Shown in pieces: positions 1 through 13,102 of a stretch of 64,000 nt of DNA (positions are counted from its first letter, which is position 1; each line of letters opens with the position of its first letter). The DNA comes from Mesorhabditis belari (lineage: Eukaryota > Nematoda > Chromadorea > Rhabditida > Rhabditidae). The stretch lies in contig CAUEEP010000737.1 in assembly GCA_958450365.1 (NCBI GenBank), forward strand, positions 4,019,501 through 4,083,500, read 5' to 3'. The notes under the pieces were generated by a model. It saw only the letters and a program-made list of their open reading frames with translations. It was not told the origin of the DNA and ran no database searches. The translations under genes were made by a program, and so were the position numbers.

Positions 1-119
1 AAAAAATATTTAAAAAAAACTTAAAAAAAGGGGAGGGGGAAAAAGGGGGGGGGACCACCCCCCAAAAAAAAAAAAAAAGGGAAGAAAAAAAAAAAAAAAA
101 AGGGAACGGGGAAAAACCG
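1..119. repeat. Low-complexity A/G-rich edge
   Basis: Runs of A broken by runs of G and C, with no coding or structural signal. It resembles the A/T-only tract at 37104-37585 and may be poor consensus at a contig or gap edge rather than real sequence. Confidence 0.7.
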
Positions 120-130
120 GTACAAAAGGA

Positions 131-426
131 TTATCTCCCCGCCACTCAAAAATTTGAATTTGACTTTATTAAGAACCTCATTTTGATAGACTTGGGCGTT
201 GATTTTGACGTTTTTGTCGATGAAAACGAGTGGCATCTTTCCTTTTTGCAGTAACTCCACCCCAAATCATCAATCCTTTCGGAAAAAAGGTCCTCACCCG
301 CATTTTTCGTTTCAATATTTTCTTTTGATCTGGGGGGATTAGTTGTGAGCAACTTCAACAATAAAAATTGTTTCGTCAGATCACAAGACATCCTTAATGC
401 GAGCCATTTTGAGTGGCGGGGAGATA
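131..426 (-). mobile_element. Short inverted-repeat element containing a maT/Tc1-type transposase fragment
   Basis: A perfect inverted repeat of about 20 bp closes the element: TTATCTCCCCGCCACTCAAA at 131-150 and its complement at 407-426. Inside, the minus strand encodes PLVFIDKNVKINAQVY (about 165-235), closely like PLIFIDSGVKINKDVY in the maT transposase at 13220-14227. Only this core piece remains and its frame is broken, so it cannot encode an enzyme. It looks like a non-autonomous deletion derivative. I cannot say which active element it derives from, because its ends do not match those of the 13103-14379 element. Confidence 0.6.
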
Positions 427-915
427 ACCCATATGTACCGATATGCCTCTTCTGGAGCTTGAGGGCTGGAGGCAAGAAATTCGCATAAAGGGGATCAGAA
501 TTTTTGCACTTCAGAATTTTAAAACATTCTAATAAGTTAGTGACTAGCCGTCGGTGTTGGTTTGAGCTAAAGCCGTCAATGACTAGTAAATTAATTGTAA
601 GAAGTAGACTAAAACTAATTGTCGTATAAGAATTTCAAGAAAAACATCAAGTGAGAAGAGTTGTTGAAACAAAAGCTAACACTTGTGACTGTTTTGGTTT
701 CAATTTTGTGTTGAGTTTGAGATGAACAGGCTCTGAAATTTCAGAGATGAACAGGTTTGAGCTAAATTTGAACACGTTCCACATTGAGCTCAAATTTTGT
801 ATTGTAACTCTAGCTTACAAAAGTTGTCACATTTCTCTTCTCTGGTTCATGTTTGTGAACTTGTAAGTTTAAAGGTTCCAACTAAAATATGAGGCAAAAG
901 TCTCCAAGTTCAAGC
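427..915. other. No gene recognised
   Basis: AT-rich DNA upstream of the P-glycoprotein fragment. A short stretch recurs internally (TGAGATGAACAGGCTCTGAAATTTCAGAGATGAACAGG near 717-755). I see no further exons of the transporter here except the relic at 916-951. Confidence 0.5.
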
Positions 916-951
916 CAATTCCATAGGCAATCCATTAAAGCGTTTGTCTAA
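916..951 (+). pseudogene. Relic of a P-glycoprotein exon end
   Basis: The stretch reads QFHRQSIKAFV followed by TAA, just upstream of the first good exon of P-gp copy 1. It aligns with the exon end RPHKTNKRKAFAQ of copy 2 (ends at 31496). The stop codon and the missing splice donor show that this exon has decayed, so copy 1 is cut at its 5' side. Confidence 0.5.
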
Positions 952-979
952 TCAAAAGTCAGCTTCAAATCAAGTCCAG

Positions 980-3145
<2,166 letters not shown>

Positions 3146-3345
3146 AGAACTGTTTAGCCTGTTTTTATGTGTTGAGCTTGTGATATACGATCACATTTTT
3201 AAAAATGAATATCTTTACACAAAAACACTTCAAGTTTGAGTCGAAATTTGTGGAGATTCGAGAAAGAAAGGTTAAAAGGAACAAAAATGGTAATTAAACC
3301 GACCCAAAAACAGTTTTTCAACTTTACAGCCCTTTTTACCATGCA

Positions 3346-4083
3346 TTACTTATAAAACCTACAAAAATATTTATTCAAGTAAATGTTTAATACCCGCTTT
3401 TCATGAGCACTATTTCTTATATGGATTTGTGGAACAACGCGTTGCACACCGTTGCAACGGTGTTTCTCGTGCATACATCTAAACTCTCCTCCACCACATT
3501 CACCCCAAGACGAACCGACATATTTCTTGAAATAATCCACACAAGCACCTGGACCAAATAGACAAGTTCCTCTTTTCATACAGTCCATTTTTAGATCGAT
3601 ATTCCCGTTGATGCTGCCGCCGAATTTGCTGCTGTGGCGAACACGGGCGCTGTTTACCTTGGCGTTCTGAAATGTCAACTTATTCAAAATGTCTTGGATG
3701 TTATTATTAAGAATACCAGCATGAAAATCGATCTTTAAAGCCGGAAACCTGACATAAAACCCCTAGAACCAGCAAGATAGCCCTGTTGGTCAGTGTTTGT
3801 GAACTTCAACCTTTCTGATTATAACTTTATGAACTTTATAGTTTACTTTATACTTGGCGAATCTTGTTCAAAAACAATCTACCTAATATTCCTATCTATC
3901 TAACAATCTAGTTAACACAGTGCCAGTTGATCGTTTTGCTAATTGTTACAGTATAGCAAATTTACCGTTACAATCATTCATGCAAATCACATTGTATTTG
4001 GATTACTTAAAGTATCTTACCTCCGGTTCAACACAAGCACACACAATAAAGCAAACGACAAGAAATATCAAGAATTTCATCAT
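3346..4083 (-). CDS. Small secreted cysteine-rich protein, function unknown
   Basis: Two exons on the minus strand, 4021-4083 and 3346-3666, join in phase 0 across a GT...TTTCAG intron (127 aa). The first exon is a clear signal peptide (MMKFLIFLVVCFIVCACV), so the product should be secreted. The mature part has six cysteines in a 46-residue block with spacing C-x5-C-x6-C-x14-C-x6-C-x6-C, then a basic C-terminal tail with one further cysteine near the end. The pattern suggests a disulphide-stabilised fold. It is not the eight-cysteine pattern I know for nematode ABF peptides, and I do not recognise the family. An antimicrobial, structural or signalling role is possible but unsupported. The gene lies tail-to-tail with P-gp copy 1, about 200 bp from its stop. 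Confidence 0.7.
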
Positions 4084-4574
4084 TTAGTCTCGATGGACTT
4101 TAGTAAAGAGTATAAATACCTGACGAGTCGGTATAAATACCTGGCGATGAATGGATTAGTAATGGACTATATGCTGAACATAAACAAGTCAAACAGGTAA
4201 AAAGTCAAACAACAATCATTTTTGTCACCTCAAGATTAAGAAAGAAGATCAAACAACAATAGAGTTCAACAAAAGAAAGTGTCAAAAAGGACACCAAATA
4301 AATATTCTTAAAAAGCGCAAAAAGTGGCCACGATGACCACTGACCTTCGACTTTTATCTTATTTATGAGCAAGAGAAAAGTATAAACGATTTTTACAATT
4401 AGAAACTCGTTAAAATTAAAGAAATTCAAGCTAAAAAACTGAAAAGGAGCAGTTCCGCCAAATTTCTTAATTTCACATGCAAATTTAAATCATAAAGAAG
4501 AAAATTTGCATATTGGCGCGTTTACGTCGCAAAATTTGTGTTCGACAAAAATTTTCTCATTTTCATTCTCTAAA
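4084..4574. other. Intergenic, divergent promoter region
   Basis: Lies between the start of the minus-strand peptide gene and the start of the plus-strand gene at 4575. It includes two near-copies of a short unit (GTATAAATACCTG) at 4109-4142. I see no further gene. Confidence 0.5.
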
Positions 4575-5683
4575 ATGCTTTACGGTGGCGAGTATGCGTA
4601 TGCGGGGTGAGTTTCTTTGATTTTAACAAATGAAATTTTTTTTAAAGTCAAATTTGATTAAAATCTCTCCATAAGTGCAATATTTCGTAAATTTCACCGA
4701 TCTTTATTCTTTGTTTGTTTAGAATGATGTCATTGAGTCCATCGTGCCATGGTGACAGGCCGACATTTCACACGGCGGTCAACGGTGATTTCGAATCCTC
4801 CAACAATCGCCCAACAACGCCTGTAAGAGGTATCGCTTTCTTCTGTTAATGATGTTTTTTTGATCAAGAGTCGAGTGATTTATGACCAAGCAGAGTTGAA
4901 AGCTTACTTGAAGTGGCTTAAAGTTATAAAATTGCTCTTTTTTGCACTGAATTCTGCGCAATTCAGTATGGTCGAGGAAAATTGACTGGGAATTTTAACT
5001 AATGGTGTAACAATTTCATTCAGATTCTCCATCGGTAGCCCTATCATCACCGTCGGGTGATCCGGATTCAATGGTGCCTCCTCTTGTTCCTTTACTTCAA
5101 CTCGTTCAACCCCAACCGTCTGCACATTCACCACAATTTCATCAAGCTCAGTTTATCTACATCAAAAAGGTTAGGATTTTATGATTATCCACCCGATTAC
5201 TAAAAACGTTACAAATAAATTTGTCTAAGAAACTACCTACTGTAAATTAATAAGTTTCAAAACAAGTTACTAATTAAACATTGACTTTTTTTCTTTTTAG
5301 TACTACAAAGTGCCCGAGTCTCGTGTCTATCAACTCTCAGCGCCTTTCCGTGGTTTCTCGGGTAAATTCTTTATTGTTAGATTAAAATTTGTTCCTTTTA
5401 GCCTTTGTTCGTTTCGTTTGTCGAGCTCGGGTGCACCGAGTGGAACACGTTTCCGCCGATGAATACGGTGAGGGGATTTTGTGTTTGAATGATCTCTTAA
5501 CGTATGAAAATTTTACAAATTTCTAAGGGAATCCAAATTTTGTCTATTCGAACTTTACTACTACTAATTTTAGATAGTATCCCGGCTACACCGATTCCTC
5601 GCAAAAAGCCGTTCGATTCACCGCAAATGATTCACCGCGATTCACCGCAAATGTTGACTCCGTACAGAAAAGTCAAACTCTAA
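4575..5683 (+). CDS. Unknown protein of 173 aa, proline/serine-rich
   Basis: Six exons join in phase: 4575-4606, 4723-4829, 5024-5169, 5301-5361, 5402-5467, 5574-5683 (522 nt). The product starts MLYGGEYAYAG. It has a Ser/Pro-rich, probably disordered middle (SPSVALSSPSGDPDSMVPP), then a compact basic-aromatic stretch (YYKVPESRVYQLSAPFRGF, FVRFVCRARVHRVEHV), and ends with a short internal repeat (DSPQMIHR, DSPQMLTP). No signal peptide or membrane segment is visible and I do not recognise the family. In exon 2 a GTAAG seven bases upstream of the chosen donor is a stronger splice site, but it would create a stop. The last exon and following DNA are duplicated at 21268-21600. Confidence 0.65.
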
Positions 5684-6606
5684 ACGATTTAAAGGCTCTA
5701 CGTTTTTTCAAAGTTTGTTTTACTTGTGTCGGTTTACTTTTTGTGTTATATTCAGGTTTTACAGGTGAATAAAGGGTTTAAAGGGGAGATGAGACATTTT
5801 AGTTTTGATTGATGGGAAAGAATTTGAAAGCCTGGTTGATAGCATCAGTGAGGTTTCACAATCCAAGTTCTGCACCTAGCCAGTTCCTCCTCTTGCCAAG
5901 TCTGGGGATAATTGGAAACACGTGAAAATACAACGTAAAAGTGGAAACACACTTTCCGGTGCACTGAATTCTTGATTTTTCCTGCAGCAAAAGCTTATAA
6001 GCGTTGAAAAACAGCAAATGAGTAAATGCGCCAGAAGGGAAGCGAGCGCAAAGTACATGCCAAAGCTTCAACGGGAACGCTACTAATGAACAAGAATTCA
6101 TAAACTTACTATAGCTGTCAAATTTACAAAGCTTAAAGATTTTACCATTGTAGAACGTTAACCGAAATCACTAAATCGTCTACCAACTTGTTGTGGTTCA
6201 TATCCAGAATACGCCGAGCTTTATTTCGAATTTGTCGATTTTCTCCTTCGCTTACAAGCTCTCGATCATTTTGTTGATCTGGCAATCGTATTATTCTGTT
6301 TGATGGAATTGACAGAAGCAGCTAGTTGCACAAAATTTTTTCCCATTTTCAAAGTGAATTCATCTAACGATAGGACACCTAACAATCCTTTGATCGTTCT
6401 TCACTGGACCAAAAAGAAGAGACCCGGATAGGAGCGACCGCAAAAATCGTGGCCTGCGATGAGGAAACACTTGAGATTTCTGAAATGAAGTGAAAAAAGT
6501 AAAAATTAGATGAGCTCGAAATGGGTGAAATTGATCGTCTCGACCTCGAAGCATTTCTCAAATTCACCCTGGCTAAAAAGATTTTCAACAGTTCATCACG
6601 AAGTAC
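5684..6606. repeat. Duplicated 3' flank and dispersed repeat
   Basis: 5684-5895 continues a block that is repeated at 21375-21600. 5919-6135 recurs at about 22900-23125, inside intron 1 of P-gp copy 2. The second part contains GGAAACACACTTTCCGGTGCACTG, related to hairpin repeats at 32655-32741 and 34745-34900. 6136-6606 shows no gene I can support, though 6521-6606 has an open stretch. Confidence 0.6.
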
Positions 6607-6860
6607 GTGAAAAAATTGAAGCCATGTGCATTCACTGGCAACGTGAAGGTGCATCAAGAGGCTTTTTGGAAGTTTGCTGAAAAGTGGTTCAATGGACACC
6701 TGGACTTACAAATGCTGCCCCAACAATGCCCGTGTGAATTCGAATGGGCTTGGATCGGATATTACGACAATGGAGTTGTTGGTGCTGAGACGTGAATTGA
6801 CGGGTGTCCCGTTGATTACATTTACAATAGTTCGCCGGAAGATTCATAGATTATAGATTA
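6607..6860 (+). pseudogene. C-type lectin-like domain fragment with in-frame stop
   Basis: The stretch CEFEWAWIGYYDNGVVGAET is followed by TGA and then IDGCPVDYIYNS. It lines up with CQYQQAWIGYDGDGNINDHGSWTDGSPVDYL of the intact lectin at 17849-19812. The stop stands exactly where that gene has Trp, so TGG to TGA is the simplest change. I find no signal-peptide exon or downstream cysteine exon nearby. It is a lone, dead lectin exon. Confidence 0.65.
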
Positions 6861-7394
6861 AGATTATAGGTGACTGGTGCCTTTTTCTTCTTACCTTGTC
6901 ACCATCTGAAAAACTTTTCAAAAAGATTTCAGACGATCTATCGTGCAATTATAAAAAAAATGGGGCAACACTGGTTATAATTCAGCTCCTGCTCGTTTTG
7001 TCTGCAAAAAGCCATCTAAAAGTTGCAATGGTAAAGGACTTTGCAAAAAATAATTCCATAAATTTTGTCTGTTCACCCCTGTTATCTGTTCACCTGCGAT
7101 AAACCATCAAAGAGTCGTTTTGCGCAAGTTCATGATCAATAAGTAGTTTGTACCTCATTTTCAAGCAAAAAACAACAAAAGATCTTTGCAATTGCCATGA
7201 TTTGTAAAATTTTACAATATGAAGTTTCAATTTTTTAAAATGTCTGTGTGAAAAGAATTACACCATTGGAAAACGTTCATTTTGTTGAAACGGCCACATT
7301 TTAAGCGAGCACCATAACAAAAAAATTGAAAGAATGAGACTAAGAAAATGTTTATGCAAGTGTTTTTATCGAAAGAAGCTCAATAGGAGAAATA
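6861..7394. other. No gene recognised
   Basis: AT-rich DNA with short chance reading frames only. Nothing with splice structure or a known motif. Confidence 0.5.
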
Positions 7395-7976
7395 TCAGAA
7401 AAGGCATGTTCTGGAGATTTTCGTACAGGCCTCGTGAGCACCCAATCGCATCCCCGCTGCGTGCTGCCATTCGTCGAGAATCTCTTTGATCGTTTCGAGC
7501 ATTTGATTGCAGCCAGATTCAGAAATCTGAAATGAATGAATGACCAAATTGACCAAATTCCCTATAAAAGTGCTCATTCAGCTTTCAGTGTATGTCTTTA
7601 GCACACTAGTCGGCAATGTGTGCCACCGGTGATACGTAGTCATTTCTCGCTTTTCCAAAACATAACTTGGCTCAAACGTTTTCATATCAAAAAGAGTTGA
7701 TTTGCTAGAAATTTGCTGGGGATGGAAATGAACCTTTTTAAAAGGAAGAATAGGTCAAAAAGCTGGGGGTAAATTTCCTCGAAAGGGCCAGTAAAGTGCA
7801 ATAGGGCTTTTTCATGAATGTGTTGAGAGTTTTCTTTGCGTGCTGATTGGAAACCCTATCTATCGTTTGTCAAATCCAACCTGTTTTTTCGCGCACTCGA
7901 CCATCACAAAGTCGTTCACCTTTCCCTCGTCAGCTGTTTTCAAGTCGACATTCTTGCTCAGATTTTCATATGTTTG
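7395..7976 (-). CDS. 3' end of an unknown gene (two exons)
   Basis: Two minus-strand exons join in phase 0: 7881-7976 (32 codons, ending VECAKKQ) and 7395-7526 (43 codons plus stop, starting ISESGCNQ and ending SRTCLF). Both have good splice borders (CTAAG and CATTCAG acceptors, GTTGG donor) and an amino-acid mix typical of coding DNA, with amphipathic helical stretches (LETIKEILDEWQHAAG). The joined tail is 75 residues with four cysteines. I find no start codon or upstream exon with confidence, so the 5' end is missing from the model. Family not recognised. It could be a small secreted helical protein, but no signal peptide was found. Confidence 0.5.
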
Positions 7977-8448
7977 CTTAGGAAAAACTCTTTGAGATGC
8001 ATTTAGAAAAGAGTCTTAGAAGGCCTACAGGCGAAAAGCCAGTGGGCCCGGTGTTTTATGAGTTTCTAGCAGTTTCAGTTTCTAGTTTTTTTAGCACGGA
8101 TGATATCGATTTTCGAATTCCCATATTTTTCTGCATCTTTTGGTATATAATACTTGGAATTCTGTCAGAAAACCCACTGTGCTTCAGAAAACACGTAAAA
8201 ATAAATATTGACTTCAATTTTCTTTGCACTCTTCGTGTTTTTGGTTGTTTTTTATTGCCCTTTTTGTCAACAAAAGGGCAAGTTTTGGGGGGCGTAAAGA
8301 CTGACGAAATGAAAATAAATCCGAATTTCTCATCATTCACTTCATTATTTCAAACATTATTCTTTATTCTTGCCTCTTTCTGTTTAAATTTAATAAATCT
8401 ACCTAAAAATTTGAAAGTCTTTACACTTTTAGGAAAATCCTTATCAAC

Positions 8449-9141
8449 ATGTCCGGAATGGAAGCCATGAAGGCCGTCCCAGCTGCAGCAGAAGGTGTAT
8501 GTTTTTTGGGAATCCCCAAAAAACAGTTCTAAATTTTGAACCTTTTTTTCTCTCGATACTTTTTGTAAGTAAAACCAAAAATTTTTACCAATAATAAACC
8601 AAAGGCTTCGAATAGGTTTGGTTTCAGCTTGTTCTGAGAAAACTTTTTAGACACTTTGCTAATTAATTTGTTTGTTAATTTGTTCTAATTAAGTATTTTG
8701 TTTTACATTTATTTAACTCAATGAATTTTGATAATCAAACTTTAATTCTTTACTGAACTTTTTACAAATAGTTACCCAAAAGCGAACTGACTAGTTTTCA
8801 ATTTCTTTTTCTAGGGTCCAAGACAAAAGTTTTCAAGATGAGGCTATTTTCAACTAAATGCTAAAGTTCAGGTGAAGGACAAATTTAAAGAAATGCCCGG
8901 CAACGGCCAAGAGGATCGATCTCACGAAAAATCCCAATCGACATGGGAACAGACTGACTATAAGGTGGGGAAATTTTGAAAGAGTCAAATGTTTTGACCT
9001 AATCAAATCCAAGAGAACTTTTCGTATTCATTTTAGGTAGTTTAGAGTTTAAAGATTTTTCTCGGTTTTCAGAAAGAACAAGCCAAGGATTTCGCCTCGA
9101 AACAATCACATAAATCCGCTCGAAAAATTGATGAACACTGA
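8449..9141 (+). CDS. Small hydrophilic protein of 69 aa, unknown
   Basis: Three exons join in phase: 8449-8496, 8872-8964, 9073-9141. The start ATG follows an acceptor (CACTTTTAG) by 16 bases, as for a trans-spliced leader. The product (MSGMEAMKAVPAAAEG..., ending SARKIDEH) is short, highly charged and lacks cysteine, signal peptide or membrane segment. It contains repeated K/E/Q-rich stretches and is probably disordered or helical. The first donor must be placed at GGT|GTATGT to keep the frame. AATAAA polyadenylation-like sequence follows at about 9260. I do not recognise the family. Confidence 0.65.
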
Positions 9142-9344
9142 AGAAATTCTTTAATTTTGTGAATGTTTGTTTTATTTTGCTTTCAATTTTGATTTGCTTT
9201 TGATTTTCAACCTTTTTCTTAAGTATTGAGTTGGTGGGTATGACCTGGCACTCTTTTTGAAATAAACTTTTCTTCAATTAACAACTTCAAATCATCCGAG
9301 ATATTTGCCATTATTTTGTATAATTTATGCCTATTTTACTGGTA

Positions 9345-10200
9345 GAAGTCAAATGCCTCTCTTGTAGAAAATTTTCGGTTTTCACGTAAACCAATCTTTG
9401 ACCTCTTCTTCAGAATCAAATGTTCTTGTTCGCCAAATCATTGCTCATCACCTGGAATAGGTAGTAATCAAGAAGGTGCAAGATCAGGGCTGTATGCCGG
9501 ATGGGCCATTACCTCCCCATTAGAGTGGGTTTAGTGTAAAACGAGTTATCTTCGAAACATCCGATCTAGCATTATCATGTTGAAGAATAATTTTTTTCCT
9601 TAGGTCTTTTCTCTGGCAAAGATTAGGCTGACTTGTCAAGTTACTCCGAGTATTTGGTTAAGTTGAGTGTTGTCTTGCTATCCAGTAGATAGTTCCAGTA
9701 GATAGCTCCTAGTCGATAGGCCCTTCCAAATCCCAGAGCACCGAGAGCATAAACTTCTTCTCATGCACATTTGGCTTGACGTCGGGTTCGGGCTTTTCCC
9801 TCTCAGCAATCCATTGGCGCCTTCTCCGGAATTTGACAGTTAGAATCCATCTTCATCCCCCGTCACAATACGGAATAAAAAAATTGCGCTCGTATCAAGA
9901 AAGATGAGCGGCATTGATTTCTGACATGTTGCCATTTCTGGGCGTCCGTTAAATGATGTGAAATCCAAAACCCCAACAGGTTTTAAACCCAAGTGTATGC
10001 AATGTTCGAGTATTATTGTACGATCAAATGATAACTCTCCTGCTATTTCGCGAAAAGAAAGCCTTTTGTTGGTTTGAAAAATTTCGTGCAACTTGGCATG
10101 ATAAGATGTGATGAAACGATAAGACATTTTACAAGTGTCAGACGAAATTAATCGCATTTCTTTTAAGGATTTGCTTTAGATTTGCGGTAAAGAAGTTACC
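9345..10200 (-). mobile_element. Dead mariner (SETMAR-type) transposon
   Basis: On the minus strand the order of mariner transposase motifs is preserved but interrupted by stops and frameshifts: an N-terminal helix-turn-helix part with REIAGELSFDRTI (about 10020-10070), RIVTGDE with the first catalytic Asp (about 9850-9870), RQWIAEREKPEPDVKPNVHEKK (about 9760-9815), LSVLWDLEG (about 9720-9745), and QHDNAR with the second catalytic Asp (about 9570-9590). Downstream pieces resemble the region around the third Asp. The enzyme normally cuts and pastes its own element. This copy cannot make it. Terminal repeats are not clear. Confidence 0.8.
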
Positions 10201-10643
10201 CGAGATGTCAATGTCAAGCATACATTTTTCCACTTAAAAATCCATCTCTACTCACACATGGCTCGAAAATCACAGTGTTCAGGTGAACAACTAAGAGAAA
10301 ACACAAACAAATTAGCAATGATTTTCAGGATACAAGATGATTTTCAAAACATTGGATAACTTCAAGAGACATAACTCGCACTAGGAAGTTTTATCTTTCA
10401 TGGGTCATGAAAGAACTGCAATACCTAATTGCAGACAAATTCTAGTTTGTGTTTTTTGCTTTTTAAAACCGTTCCTCGTTATTCGTAAATAGATTTCACC
10501 TTTACATCACCAAACTGGGAAACAGGTGAAAGAGGAGTGTGCAGGTGTGGGCGAGGAAAAGTCACAGACGAACGCAAGTCGATACTTTCTACAAAGTTTA
10601 TAACTTTCTCAAACAATTTGTGCTCAATCGCTAAAAAGATTTT
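10201..10643. other. Intergenic, no gene recognised
   Basis: DNA between the mariner relic and the SRH gene. Presumably holds the promoter of the latter. No motif that I can defend. Confidence 0.5.
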
Positions 10644-12378
10644 ATGTTTCAAGAGCCAACCGTTTACTTGCTCTTTGAAATTGTGATCTCTGTCGTCGTC
10701 ACTCCGATCAACGCGTACACTTTGTATTGTATTTTGAAGAAGACGCCGCCAGAGATGAAAGAATATAAGATTCCACTAGCTTTTGCTCAGGTTTTTAGTG
10801 TTATTAATTTGAATTGAGATTGAGATTGTTAAGATTGTCATAAATTAAAGGGTAAAGTTGTAAGGAGGTAGGAGGTATTCAACTGACAACTACGTATTTT
10901 GAGGCTAGGCCAAACCAGTACAACTTAACATGGTAGAAATGATTATCGAAATGATTCACGAACTTGTATAAGATCCAAATTTTGTGTTCATGTAAGCAAA
11001 CTGTAAATCTGTAAAAATGTAAATGTCTGTAAATGTAACTGTAAATCAAAATACTTTTCAAAAGAAAAATCAGCTCTAGATCTTCGCAATGTCTCTCGAT
11101 TTGGTGTTAATCTCTATTAAACCAGAGCTAAACTTCCCAGCGATTGCCGGCCGAATTTTTGGCATTTGGGATTCGGTTTTCAAAATTGGAGCTAAACATG
11201 CTTTGGTAACATTAGTTTTAAAGTCAAATACCTATTTCTTCTGTTTACTTTAAAGAAGATTCAGGCAACTGGTGCCTTCTTGGTCGTTCTAACAATAGCC
11301 GCTCTAACTAATATGTTCTTTATAAAACTTCAACATCTTTTAGATGTATCGAGTCGTTTCAAGTTAGTTTAATTGTTTAATTAAACGATAATTGACTCAA
11401 AATAGTTTAGACTTCGATTTTTTGGCAAAACAATCTTCATGTTACCGTACTTTTTCATGTATCCCATTTGGATATCTGGCTCTTTTGAGTTATTACCACT
11501 AGCTCAAGGAACAGATACCATTAATTTTCAAGAGCTAGTGAAGGTAAGCTAACAATAAAAATATGCTAAATTGAAATTGAAAATATTTGGCTTCATCCAA
11601 CTTTTTCTTATCTTGCAAACATTTCCGATATCTATGTGGGCCGTCTCGAACCTCTCTACCCACCATACATCAATTTCACTGCGATTCACATGTTTTGTGT
11701 TGGAGTTTTTGCATTTATTTTACATTCAATGAGTACTGTAAGTGTTCTTCTATTAGTATTTTATAAAGAAATCCCTAGACTTACATATGCATCTCTTGGT
11801 GTTATAATCTGATTCAACATGGTTGTCCACATATGAGCAAGAGAACGAGGAGACTACAGAAGAAGTTTTTTGTGGCACTTTGGATTCAGGTGAGGTTAAA
11901 TGATTTTGAAAAAACAGTTGAACCAGAATTTTAGAGTATTTTAGTGTTTTGAATTTGAAAACTCTTTCAGCACGTCATTCCCACTCTGTCAATTGGTGGG
12001 CCTTGGTTTTTCTATGCCGGTATTCTGATCACACAACCAGATTTCATCTATCAATGTGAGTGTAATTGAAAGGGATCTTTAAATTTTCGTTTTCTACTAA
12101 GTTCCTACTAACTTTTCTTAAATTTTCAAAAGAAACTAAAACTAGTAAAAGGATTTTTAAACAGCCCTAAACAATTTCTTCTTTGCTCTCCTGGGATCTC
12201 ACGGTCTATTGGGATCAATCTCGTTGATTCTCTTGACTGAACCCTAACGTCCTACACAACTCATTTTAAAACGCCGAATGAGAATTTTGGGAAATATCTT
12301 TAAAACCGAGTGGACATTTTGTTGCCCCAATTTCGATGACTCTTTCGAATTCGATGCCAACGTTGATGTGATTGTATG
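10644..12378 (+). pseudogene. SRH-type serpentine chemoreceptor, probably disabled
   Basis: Nematode seven-helix chemoreceptor of the SRH class, expected in ciliated sensory neurons. Exons 10644-10790, 11080-11205, 11256-11362, 11411-11543, about 11585-11737, 11779-11889, 11971-12055 and 12165-12247 keep phase. Family hallmarks include VTPINAYTLYCILKKTPPEMK in TM1, MSKRTRRLQKKFFVALWIQ before TM6 and GSHGLLGSISLILL in TM7. Two faults stand out. Intron 4 (from 11544) has no AG acceptor before exon 5: after the donor, no AG occurs until 11703. The frame then stops with TAA at 12245, exactly where the family has the Tyr of its KPYR motif. Beyond this the frame stays open (RPTQLILKRRMRIL...) to TGA at 12376-12378. 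Either lesion alone would damage the receptor. A sequencing error cannot be excluded. Confidence 0.75.
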
Positions 12379-13102
12379 AATTTCATTTTTCTGCTTCACA
12401 AAACCCTCAAAATAATGGTTTTTCAGTTTCAGTTGAGCAAAACAACAGGAGCTAATGCTAGATTCCCACCATAAAAAAAAATGATAGTTTATGGAAAATT
12501 GATTGTGCTTAAAACAATAAACACGACAAAATGTACTAGCTGTTTTCACGTTAATAATAAGAAGCAACTTCTTTAAAATCGATTTTCCTGTTACCATTTT
12601 AGTCGACAAATTTGGTTAATCCTTCAGCATTTTTATGCAAGCTTAAAGCCAACACTTTTGGCTACACTAGAGTTTTATGTGCTTTACATTGTTCTACTCA
12701 TCACCGCTTCTTTTTTGGAAGGTTTGTTGAGAAATCTCAAGAGCTTATAAATAAATTTCAAGGTATTTATGTCTTCCTTGGCATCATCAATCACTTTTCG
12801 TTCTTTCAAAGCGATGTCTCCGAGATGTTTTGATAATCGTTTTGGCGATTGGATCTTATTCGGTTTGTTTATGATGACTAAAAAGAGATGGAATCCTATC
12901 AGGAAGGCTAATTAGGTTTTATGGAATTTGAAAAAAGTGCTGACCTCTCTTCTTTGTTGCTCTGCCTCTTGAAGTTTCTTTTATTTTGTCTTTTTCTTTT
13001 CGTCTTCTTTCTTACGTTCTTTCATTACGAAAATAATGGCACATGCTCTAAAAACGACTCTCTTAACAAAAGCTTGGGTGATTCTTGGGTGATTTATGTA
13101 TA
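12379..13102. other. Intergenic, no gene recognised
   Basis: AT-rich DNA downstream of the SRH gene. Short open frames on either strand have no splice structure or motif. Confidence 0.5.

Noticed and set aside
7997..8470. Open frame of 157 codons on the plus strand
   Set aside because: Composition is Phe-rich from AT-rich DNA, it overlaps the start of the well-supported 8449-9141 gene in another frame, and it has no motif or splice structure.
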